Source: Streptomyces sp. YIM 121038
GTDB taxonomy: Bacteria > Actinomycetota > Actinomycetes > Streptomycetales > Streptomycetaceae
DNA: 64,000 bases
Assembly (NCBI RefSeq): GCF_006088715.1
Contig: NZ_CP030771.1
Location: 9,670,001-9,734,000 of the forward strand
Reading direction: 5' to 3'
Below are positions 8,445-15,740 of the stretch, piece after piece (positions within the stretch are counted from its first letter, which is position 1; every line of letters starts with the position of its first letter). A program made the translations under genes and the position numbers. A model generated the notes under the pieces. The model had not been told where the DNA came from, made no database searches, and saw only the letters and a list, made by a program, of their open reading frames with translations.

Positions 8445-8579
8445 AGGGCCCTCTCCTCCCTCGACGCTTCCCGCGCCACGGACGCGGCGTCCGACCGCTC
8501 CACCGGGCGTCCCCGCCCGCGCGGTGTCCGACCGCGCGGCTCCCTCGGCAACCCCCTGTGCACCAAGGAGAGTTCCAGC

Positions 8580-9167
8580 ATGTCTTCGTCCCCTTCGCGT
8601 CCCCCCGCCCCGCCCGAGGGCCTGATCGCGCCCGGCGCGCCGGCCGCACACCGGGCCGTCCCCGGCGCTCCCGCGCTCCAGCCTGGCACCGACCTCGGGC
8701 TGCTGCTCCTGCGCGTCGCCGTCGGCTTGACCATGGCCGGTCACGGCACACAGAAGCTGTTCGGCTGGTTCGACGGCGGCGGCTTGAACGGCACCGCCGA
8801 CCACTTCGCCGCGGACGGCTACAAGGCCGCCAAGACGATGGCGTGGGTCGCCGCCCTCACCGAGACCTTCTGCGGCCTCGGCCTCGCCATCGGCCTGCTC
8901 ACCCCGCTCGCGGGTGCGGGCATCCTCGGCATCATGCTCAACGCCATCGCCACCAAGTGGGGCGGCGGCTTCTTCGCCCCCGAGGGCGTCGAGTACGACC
9001 TGGTCCTGCTCGTCGGCGCCGTGGCCCTGGCCCTGACCGGACCCGGCCGCGTCGCCGCCGACCACCTACTGCCCGGGCTGCGCGACCACCGGTTCACCAG
9101 GGGCGTCGCGGCGGTCGCCCTCGGCGCGCTCTCAGCCGCGTTCGTCCTGGTCGTCCTGCGCGACTGA
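8580..9167 (+). CDS. DoxX family membrane protein
   Basis: 195-aa DoxX protein. A Pro/Ala-rich leader of about 35 residues precedes four membrane helices, the first being LGLLLLRVAVGLTMAGHGTQKLFGWF, whose H-G-x-x-K-L-F-G-W pattern is characteristic of DoxX. Clear ribosome site AAGGAG nine bases before ATG 8580. It is longer and more typical than the DoxX_2-like protein at 1643-1990, so they are not recent duplicates. DoxX proteins are linked to membrane redox and detoxification complexes. Confidence 0.9.
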   Translation: MSSSPSRPPAPPEGLIAPGAPAAHRAVPGAPALQPGTDLGLLLLRVAVGLTMAGHGTQKLFGWFDGGGLNGTADHFAADGYKAAKTMAWVAALTETFCGLGLAIGLLTPLAGAGILGIMLNAIATKWGGGFFAPEGVEYDLVLLVGAVALALTGPGRVAADHLLPGLRDHRFTRGVAAVALGALSAAFVLVVLRD

Positions 9168-9328
9168 GGCGGTACTCCCGGCAGGACCGGGGCGGCGCCC
9201 GCGGCCATGACCGCGGCCGCCGCCCCGGCGTGGGCCGACGCGAGGAGAACGTACTTGACTGCGGAACGATCTCCGCTTTGGGTGGAAGGGCCCACCGCCG
9301 GGCCCGTCGCCCTCGATCAGGAGCCGTC

Positions 9329-9943
9329 ATGCACGCAGAGGAAAGCCAGGACGAAGCACCGGCACGCGTGCCGATGACCGCCGAGAGCATCGCGGCGGCC
9401 ACGGTCGGTGAAGTGCCCCGGCTCGACGGGCAGGTGACGCTCAGGGAGTACGATTCGCGCTGGCCCGAGGCCTTCGCGCGGGAGGCGGCGCGCATCCGCG
9501 CCGCGCTTGACGCGACACCCCACGAGCTGGAGCACGCCGGGTCCACCTCTGTGCCGGGCCTCACCGCCAAGCCGATCGTCGACATGGTGCTCACCGTCCC
9601 CGACCCTGGAGACGAGGAGGCGTACGTACCGGCCCTGGAACGGATCGGATTCCGGCTCGCTATCCGTGAACCCGAGTGGTACGAACACCGCGTACTGCGC
9701 AAGCAGGACCTGGGGCCCGGCGCCGATTCGGCGAACCTGCACGTGTTCCCGCGCGGCTGCGCCGAGGTGACCCGCATGCTGCTGTTCCGCGACCGGCTGC
9801 GCGCCCACCGCGACGACCGGGACCTGTACGCCCGCACCAAGCAAGCACTCGCCGCCCGCACCTGGACCTATGCGCAGAACTACGCCGACGCCAAGTCGGA
9901 CGTGGTCGCGGAGATCATGGAGAGGGCGGCACGGGAGGGCTGA
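9329..9943 (+). CDS. GrpB family protein (nucleotidyltransferase fold)
   Basis: 204-aa GrpB/UPF0157 protein. After an acidic leader it has VTLREYDSRWPEAFAREAARI, the signature HAGSTSVPGLTAKPIVDM (about 70-87), which forms the GS-containing nucleotidyltransferase-like active site, then NLHVFPRG and a C-terminal YAQNYADAKSDVVAEI helix. ATG 9329 follows CAGGAG. An in-frame extension runs far upstream through the DoxX gene and is a shadow. Members are sometimes fused to CoaE; the reaction is not firmly known. Confidence 0.9.
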   Translation: MHAEESQDEAPARVPMTAESIAAATVGEVPRLDGQVTLREYDSRWPEAFAREAARIRAALDATPHELEHAGSTSVPGLTAKPIVDMVLTVPDPGDEEAYVPALERIGFRLAIREPEWYEHRVLRKQDLGPGADSANLHVFPRGCAEVTRMLLFRDRLRAHRDDRDLYARTKQALAARTWTYAQNYADAKSDVVAEIMERAAREG

Positions 9944-10142
9944 GCACGGGCGGGGCCGCGCGGCCGGGGGCAGGTCCGTGTGGCGGGGCAGCCGCGAGTC
10001 GGGTGCGCTGCAGCCGGAGTTGAGCCCCTTGTGGCTCCGTCGACGGGGACAACGGACGAGCGCGGCAGAAGTGCCGTGCGGCGACCCGGGCGGTGGAACC
10101 CGGCCTGATGGCGTCGCCCGGCGGCTGGATCGCGCGGAGCCG

Positions 10143-11720
10143 TCAGGAGGTCGGTGAGCCGGTGACCGCCGCGAGGGCCTGGCGGAGCGTGGCCTCGCTC
10201 GGCGGGGCGGCGGGCCAGCGGGCGGCGACGTGGCCGTCGGGCCGGACGAGCAGCGCCCCCTGCGGGCCCAGGCCGCAGGGCTCCGTGTGCGCGCGGGGGA
10301 GGGCCTCGACCCGCAACGGCCAGGGCGCGGTGGGCAGATGCTCCCACCGGGCCGGGTCCGGGGTGAGCAGGGTGAACCACTCGCCGCAGGCGTCGAGCGT
10401 GGAGCGGCCCGGGGCGAGCCAGAAGTGGGGCATGCGGTGGCCCGGCTCCGCGGTGGGGACGTAGTCCGTGCCCCCTTCGGAGGAGCCGGATGCCTCCGGC
10501 GGAGCCGGGCCGTCGGCGAGGACCGCCCCGGAGCGATACGCGACGCCGAGCACCAGGCCGAGCTGCGCGAAGTACCGCTCCGACCAAGGGAGTTCGACCG
10601 GGTCCTCTGCCGCCGCGCCGGACCGGAGCTGCTCGTTGCGGCGCGTCTGCACCTGGACCATGAGCCGGGTGGCGGCCACCGTCTGGTCGAGCGTCCGATG
10701 AGCGACGGGCAGGCGTTCCGTGCCGTAGGTGTCGAGCAGGCCCGGCCCCGCCCATCCGCGCAGGACGCCCGCCAGTTTCCAGCAGAGGTTGTGCACGTCG
10801 GCGACCCCGGTGTTCATGCCCAGGCCGCCGGTGATGGGCAGCGCGTGCACGGCGTCACCGGCGAGCACCACGTGCCCCTGCCGGAAGCGCTCGGCGACGA
10901 ACGCGTTCATCACCCAGTGCTGCACCCGCAGCACCTCGGGCCGCACCCCGGCGCGCGGCCCGAGCGCACGGGAGACGAGACCGGGCCAGTCGGTGTGCGC
11001 GGCGTCGTCCGGTGTGAGCCCGAACCAGAGCCAGCCGCCCTCGGGGTGGACGGGACCGAACGACCCGTGCGCGGTGAAGTAGACCCCGGCGGGCTGGCCG
11101 GCGCTCCAGCGGCCGAGGTCGGCGTCGAACACCACGGTGGTGAAACGGCCCAGCTCACCAGGGCCGGTGGTGGCGATGCCCAGGAGCGGCCGGAGGGTGG
11201 AGTGGGCGCCGTCGGCGGCGAGGACGTACCGGGCACGGACCCGGGTGCGCTCGCCGCTGCCGTGGTCGGCGAGCACGGCCACGGCGCCCTCGGCCTCTTC
11301 CACCAGGTCGACGAGTTCGACCCCGAAGCGCACCGGTGCGTCGGCGGCCGCCAGCAGGGTGGGTTCCAGGCGGTCCTGCGAGGTGAGCACGCCGATCACG
11401 GGGCTCTCGGGCACCGGCTCGTTGACCCCGATCATCGCGGCCGTGGCGAAGTCGCGGTCGTACAGGGTGTCGCGGAAGCGGATGCGGCCGTACTCGGGCG
11501 CGAACGCGCGGTCCGCGATCCGGGCGGCGAGGCCGAGCCCCCGGTAGATCTCCATCGAGCGCACGTTGACGAGCCGGGACCGGGGGAAGGGCGAGAGGCC
11601 GGTGCGCTTCTCCACGAGCAGCGTCCGCACGCCCCAGCGCGCGAGCAGCGCGCGGGCGGTGAGCCCGACGGGACCGCCCCCGACGATCAGTACTGCCGTC
11701 TCGGCGTCCACTGCGGGCAT
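10143..11720 (-). CDS. FAD-dependent aromatic hydroxylase (PheA/TfdB type)
   Basis: 525-aa class A flavin monooxygenase. The N-terminal VLIVGGGPVGLTARALLARWG binds FAD; YVLAADGAHSTLRPLLGI is the DG motif; GHVVLAGDAVHALPITGGLGMNTGVADVHNLCWKLAGVLRG is the GD motif with family-typical helix. A thioredoxin-like C-terminal domain of about 150 residues follows, as in phenol hydroxylases and polyketide oxygenases such as those acting on rifampicin or anthracyclines. Stand-alone gene with no polyketide cluster nearby, so a xenobiotic or antibiotic substrate is more likely than a pathway intermediate. Confidence 0.9.
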   Translation of the reverse strand: MPAVDAETAVLIVGGGPVGLTARALLARWGVRTLLVEKRTGLSPFPRSRLVNVRSMEIYRGLGLAARIADRAFAPEYGRIRFRDTLYDRDFATAAMIGVNEPVPESPVIGVLTSQDRLEPTLLAAADAPVRFGVELVDLVEEAEGAVAVLADHGSGERTRVRARYVLAADGAHSTLRPLLGIATTGPGELGRFTTVVFDADLGRWSAGQPAGVYFTAHGSFGPVHPEGGWLWFGLTPDDAAHTDWPGLVSRALGPRAGVRPEVLRVQHWVMNAFVAERFRQGHVVLAGDAVHALPITGGLGMNTGVADVHNLCWKLAGVLRGWAGPGLLDTYGTERLPVAHRTLDQTVAATRLMVQVQTRRNEQLRSGAAAEDPVELPWSERYFAQLGLVLGVAYRSGAVLADGPAPPEASGSSEGGTDYVPTAEPGHRMPHFWLAPGRSTLDACGEWFTLLTPDPARWEHLPTAPWPLRVEALPRAHTEPCGLGPQGALLVRPDGHVAARWPAAPPSEATLRQALAAVTGSPTS

Positions 11721-11867
11721 GTCGGCTCCTCAGGCGGCGGTGCGGCGGCCTGGGCGGCGGCCGAGCCGGCATGAGGTCAATTTCCCGGACCCGGTGGCGG
11801 GCCGCAACGCCCGTGCCGCCGATTGCGCCCGAACGTGTTCAGGAGGCCGGGCCGACCGGCAGCCCGC

Positions 11868-12872
11868 TCAGGACAGGGGGCGGCTGGAGCCTCGTACCAC
11901 CAGGTCGGGGGCCAGGTGTATGGTCCGCCGCGGTCCGCCGCCGTCGGCGCCGAGGCGGTGGCCGAGCAACCGCGTCGCCTCGGCGGCCAGTTCGGCGACC
12001 GGCTGGCGGACCGTGGTGATGCCGGGGGCCGCGAGCTCCGCCATCGGGATGTCGTCGAACCCGGTGACGGCGACTTCGCCGGGCACGTCCGCGCCCAGCT
12101 CCCGCAGCCGCTGGAGCACCCCGATCGCGATGAGGTCGTTCGCGCAGACCACGGCGTCGGGACGCGTTTCCCCCAGCGCGTCGACGGCGGCCCGGCCCCA
12201 CGCCACGGAGAAGTCGCCGAGCGCCACCCGCTCCGGCGCCCGGGGGTCGAGCGCGCCGGAACCGGTCGCGTACGCCGCGCGCCGTTCAGCCGCAGCCGAC
12301 GCCGTGCCGTGCGCGCCGACGAAACAGGGCCGTCGGCGCCCGGTGGTCGCGAGGTGGTCCAGGACGAGGGCCATGCCCGTGGCGTTGTCGACGGCCACGG
12401 AGTCGGCGACGCCGGGACCGCACCGGCGGTCCAGGAGGACCAGCGGCACCCGCGCCGCCGCCGCGGCCACCGCGTCCCGGCTGCGCCGCTCGTCGGCAGG
12501 GATCACCAGGAGCGCGTCGACGCGGCGGCTGAGCAGGTCGTCGATGCGCTCCGCCTCCGCCACGGGGTCGTCGTCGCAGTCGGCGAGCAGCACGGCGCGC
12601 CCCTCGGCCTGCAGCGCGTGCGTCAGCTCGCGGACCAGGGCCGGGTAGAAGGGGTTGGTGATCTGCGGCAGGACGAGGCCGACCGTGCCGGTGGCGCGGC
12701 TGCGCAGGGCGCGGGCCGCGTGGTTGGGCCGGTAGCCGAGGCTCGCCGCGGCCGCCCGGACGCGGCGGGCGGTGTCGGCGCCCACGGGCCGGGTTCCGGC
12801 GAGGACCCGCGAGACGGTGGCGACGGAGCAGCCGGAGGCCCGCGCCACGTCCCTGAGCGTCACGTCAGCCAC
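11868..12872 (-). CDS. LacI family repressor of the nucleoside hydrolase/MFS locus
   Basis: 334-aa LacI regulator from GTG 12872, preceded by GGAAGGGGG. The HTH is VTLRDVARASGCSVATVSRVL with the LacI hinge helix RPNHAARALRS (about residues 50-60). The effector domain includes GLVLPQITNPFYPALV and the C-terminal PDAVVCANDLIAIGVL and GFDDIPMAE motifs of the sugar/nucleoside-binding PBP1-like fold. Start choice removes 64 spurious upstream codons that run across the promoter. Identical-core palindromes lie before this gene and before the divergent nucleoside hydrolase, so it likely represses both and senses a nucleoside or ribose. Confidence 0.92.
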   Translation of the reverse strand: MADVTLRDVARASGCSVATVSRVLAGTRPVGADTARRVRAAAASLGYRPNHAARALRSRATGTVGLVLPQITNPFYPALVRELTHALQAEGRAVLLADCDDDPVAEAERIDDLLSRRVDALLVIPADERRSRDAVAAAAARVPLVLLDRRCGPGVADSVAVDNATGMALVLDHLATTGRRRPCFVGAHGTASAAAERRAAYATGSGALDPRAPERVALGDFSVAWGRAAVDALGETRPDAVVCANDLIAIGVLQRLRELGADVPGEVAVTGFDDIPMAELAAPGITTVRQPVAELAAEATRLLGHRLGADGGGPRRTIHLAPDLVVRGSSRPLS

Positions 12873-12902
12873 GCCCGTGCCCCCTTCCCTCGGCAATGTC
12901 CG

Positions 12903-12914
12903 GAGAACGTTATC
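12903..12914. promoter_or_regulatory. LacI-type operator near lacI start
   Basis: GAGAACGTTATC, a near-palindrome centred on AACGTT, 31 bases upstream of the repressor's start codon. It shares 11 of 12 bases with the site at 13075-13086, which supports an autoregulatory operator. Confidence 0.7.
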
Positions 12915-13040
12915 AACGGCCACAGGGCTCGCCCGGAGGCGCCGAAGAGGGGCAGGGTCCCGTACCGCCTCGCCCCATGTCTGACGTAATACCAGGTCAG
13001 AGGCGTAGGACGGGCACATGGACGGGGATGCTCCGGATCG

Positions 13041-13086
13041 TTGACATAATGCGCACCCGTGCACAAAGTCTTCGGAGAACGTTTTC
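13041..13086 (+). promoter_or_regulatory. Nucleoside hydrolase promoter with LacI-type operator
   Basis: A consensus -35 TTGACA lies at 13041-13046, with only a weak -10 about 17 bases on. GAGAACGTTTTC (13075-13086) follows, the partner of the site at 12903. The operator would lie at or just after the transcription start, where a LacI protein blocks elongation or open-complex formation. Confidence 0.65.
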
Positions 13087-13136
13087 CCGAGGTGACGCCC
13101 GCCAGCGCCGCCTCAGCCGAACAAAGAGGTTCCGCG

Positions 13137-14084
13137 ATGGCCAGAAAGATCATCCTCGACTGCGACCCCGGGCATGACGACGCGATCGCCATGCTGCTGG
13201 CGCACGGCAATCCCGACGTCGAGCTGGTCGCGGTCACCACCGTCGTCGGCAACCAGACCCTGGAGAAGGTCACCCGCAACGCCCTGTCGGTGGCCCGCAT
13301 CGCCGACATCACCGGCGTGCCCTTCGCGGCGGGCTGCCCCCGCCCCCTGGTGCGCGACGTCGAGGTCGCCGAGTCGATCCACGGCGAGAGCGGCCTGGAC
13401 GGCCCCGTCCTGCCCGAGCCGACCCTGGAGCTCGACGGCCGCCACGCCGTCGACCTCATCATCGACACGGTGATGTCCCACGAGCCCGGCGAGATCACGA
13501 TCGTCCCGACGGCCGGTCTGACCAACATCGCCCTGGCCGTGCGCAAGGAGCCCCGGATCGCCGAGCGCGTCCGCGAGGTCGTGCTCATGGGCGGCGGCTA
13601 CCACACCGGCAACTGGAGCGCCGTCGCCGAGTTCAACATCAAGATCGACCCGGAGGCCGCGCACATCGTCTTCAACGAGCGCTGGCCCCTCACCATGGTC
13701 GGCCTCGACCTGACGCACCAGGCGCTCGCCACCCCCGAGGTCGTCGCGCGCATCGCCGCCGTGGGCACGCGGCCGGCCGCGTTCGTGAACGAGCTCCTGG
13801 ACTTCTTCGGCTCCATGTACCTGCGGGAGCAGGGCTTCGAGCACCCGCCGGTGCACGACCCGTGCGCCGTCGCGTACGTCATCGACCCGAACGTCATGAC
13901 GGTGCGCAAGGCCCCCGTGGACATCGAGCTGACCGGCACCCTGACCCTCGGCATGACCGTGGCCGACTTCCGCGCGCCCGCCCCCGCCGACTGCCACACC
14001 CAGGTCGCCGTCGACCTGGACCACGACAGGTTCTGGGACCTCGTCGTCGACGCCCTGGAGCGCATCGGCGAGGTGCCCGCGTGA
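13137..14084 (+). CDS. Inosine-uridine preferring nucleoside hydrolase family protein
   Basis: 315-aa enzyme that hydrolyses the N-glycosidic bond of ribonucleosides. The N-terminal KIILDCDPGHDDAIAML holds the calcium-binding DxDPGxDD motif (about residues 8-15); TTVVGNQTLEKVTRNAL, the active-site EFNIKIDPEAAHIVF and the C-terminal HDPCAVAYVIDP (catalytic Asp-His region) complete the family pattern. ATG 13137 follows AAAGAGG; a longer upstream frame crosses the operator. Its stop overlaps the MFS start by four bases, so nucleoside uptake and cleavage are translationally coupled. Confidence 0.93.
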   Translation: MARKIILDCDPGHDDAIAMLLAHGNPDVELVAVTTVVGNQTLEKVTRNALSVARIADITGVPFAAGCPRPLVRDVEVAESIHGESGLDGPVLPEPTLELDGRHAVDLIIDTVMSHEPGEITIVPTAGLTNIALAVRKEPRIAERVREVVLMGGGYHTGNWSAVAEFNIKIDPEAAHIVFNERWPLTMVGLDLTHQALATPEVVARIAAVGTRPAAFVNELLDFFGSMYLREQGFEHPPVHDPCAVAYVIDPNVMTVRKAPVDIELTGTLTLGMTVADFRAPAPADCHTQVAVDLDHDRFWDLVVDALERIGEVPA

Positions 14085-15526
14085 ACGCCTCCTCCACCGG
14101 GTCCGCCACCGCGACCGCGCCGGGCAGCCGCCCGGTGCGGATCTGGGTCCTCGTCACCGCCCTGCTCGTGGCGTGCTTCGCCTTCCAGCTGAACGCGAGC
14201 ATGCTCAGCCCGGCGCTGAAGAACGTCGAGGACTCCCTCGGCGCGACCACCGCCGAGGTCGGCCTGACCCAGACGGCGTTCTTCACCTCCGCCGCGCTGT
14301 TCTCGCTGTTCCTGCCGCGCCTGGGTGACCTCGTCGGCCGCCGCCGGGTGCTCGCCGCGATGATGGTCCTGATGGCCGTGGGCTGCGTCGTGGCCGCGCT
14401 CGCGCAGAGCGTGCCGATGCTGTTCGCAGGGCGTGTCATCCAGGGCGTGTCCGGGCCGACGGTCCCGCTCTGCCTGATCATGCTGCGCAACGAGGTCCAC
14501 GAGCCCAAGCGGTACGGCACCCTGCTCGGCGTCATCACCGCCGTCAACGGCGGCATCGCGGGCGTCGACTCCATCGCGGGCGGCAAGCTCGCCGACCACT
14601 ACGGCTTCCACTCGGTCTTCTGGGTGATGGCCGTCGTCGCCGCTCTCGCCGCCGTCCTGGTCGCCGTGCTCACCCCCGAGTCGACCGCCGCCAACGCCGC
14701 CGAGACCCGCATGGACTGGCCCGGCGTGGCCATCCTGGTCGTCTCCGTCGGCGCGGCCCTGATCGCCCTCAACGAAGCGGGGAAGCTCGGCGACGCCAAC
14801 TGGCCGCTCGTGGCCGCTCTCGCCGTCGTCGCCGCGGCCGCCTTCGCCGTGTTCTGGCGCGCCGAGGACCGCAGCAGCCACCCGCTGGTGGCGACCCGGC
14901 ACCTGCGCCAGCGCTCCACGTGGGCCCTGCTCCTGACGACCGTGCTCACCATGACCGGCGTCTTCGCCGTCATGAACGGCATGATCCCCGCGTTCGCGCA
15001 GAACGCGGACGCCGGATTCGGCATGAGCGCCGAGCAGTCCGCCTGGTGGACCCTGACCCCCTACGCCCTCGCGGGCCTGGCCATGGGCCCCCTCGCGGGA
15101 CGCCTCGCGGCCACCCTCGGCTACGGCAAGGTCCTGCGCTTCGGCCTCGTCGGCTCGGCCGCGACGGTCGCCCTGATGCTCGTCACGCTCCAGGCCGACT
15201 CGCGCGCGCTGCTGCTCGTCTCGTCGATCCTCATCGGCGTGACGTACGCGGGCGTCGCCAACATCGTCCTCAACGGCCTCGGCATCGTCCTGTCCCCGAA
15301 GGAGGGCCCCGGCGTCCTGCCCGGCCTCAACGCGGGCGCGTTCAACCTGGGCGCGGGCCTGAGCTTCGCCGTCCTGTTCGCCGTGCAGACCGCGGCGGCG
15401 CCCGCGGACAAGACGTCGGTGGCGGGCTACTCGGCGGGCATGATCGCCGGAGTCGTTCTCATCGCGGCGGCGTTCGTGACGTCCTTCCTGATCCCGAAGC
15501 CGGTGACGGCGGAGGAGCACGCCTAG
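14081..15526 (+). CDS. MFS transporter, probable nucleoside uptake or drug export
   Basis: 481-aa major facilitator. Start GTG 14081 overlaps the hydrolase stop (GTGA). About 12-14 hydrophobic helices are visible; the loop 2-3 signature appears as LPRLGDLVGRRRVLAAMM, and GRVIQGVSGPTVPLCLIML resembles motif C of the DHA2 branch. Coupling to a nucleoside hydrolase under one LacI repressor argues for nucleoside import, although the sequence family itself is better known for export. This conflict is worth keeping in mind. Confidence 0.9.
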   Translation: MNASSTGSATATAPGSRPVRIWVLVTALLVACFAFQLNASMLSPALKNVEDSLGATTAEVGLTQTAFFTSAALFSLFLPRLGDLVGRRRVLAAMMVLMAVGCVVAALAQSVPMLFAGRVIQGVSGPTVPLCLIMLRNEVHEPKRYGTLLGVITAVNGGIAGVDSIAGGKLADHYGFHSVFWVMAVVAALAAVLVAVLTPESTAANAAETRMDWPGVAILVVSVGAALIALNEAGKLGDANWPLVAALAVVAAAAFAVFWRAEDRSSHPLVATRHLRQRSTWALLLTTVLTMTGVFAVMNGMIPAFAQNADAGFGMSAEQSAWWTLTPYALAGLAMGPLAGRLAATLGYGKVLRFGLVGSAATVALMLVTLQADSRALLLVSSILIGVTYAGVANIVLNGLGIVLSPKEGPGVLPGLNAGAFNLGAGLSFAVLFAVQTAAAPADKTSVAGYSAGMIAGVVLIAAAFVTSFLIPKPVTAEEHA

Positions 15527-15590
15527 CCGCCCCGCGTCCCTCAGGGGCTCACCCCCCCTCAGGGGCTCACTCCCCCCACAGCGGGGCGAG

Positions 15591-15662
15591 GCCGACGCAC
15601 GGGAGACGGCCGACGCACGGGAGACGGCCGGCGCACGGGAGACGGCCGACGGGCGGGAAGCG
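15591..15662. repeat. Four 18-bp tandem repeats downstream of the MFS gene
   Basis: The unit GCCGACGCACGGGAGACG occurs at 15591-15608 and 15609-15626, then with one and several changes at 15627-15644 and 15645-15662. Just before it (about 15539-15580), CCCTCAGGGGCTCAC is duplicated. Non-coding on the plus strand; on the minus strand it would read as repeating G-R-L-P-C-V in a shadow frame. Confidence 0.8.
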
Positions 15663-15667
15663 GTCGA

Positions 15668-15731
15668 ACACAGTCCGTAGACGGACAAGAGCGAGACTCT
15701 TTGTCAGGACGGACTGTGTCTGCCCTAGGAT
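15668..15731 (+). promoter_or_regulatory. Promoter of the LAL regulator inside an 11-bp inverted repeat
   Basis: ACACAGTCCGT (15668-15678) and ACGGACTGTGT (15709-15719) are exact reverse complements 30 bases apart. The second arm lies between a -35-like TTGTCA (15701-15706) and the -10 TAGGAT (15726-15731), ten bases from the ATG. A bound dimer or tetramer would control transcription directly. The binding protein may be the LAL regulator itself. Confidence 0.65.
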
Positions 15732-15740
15732 CTCGACCAA

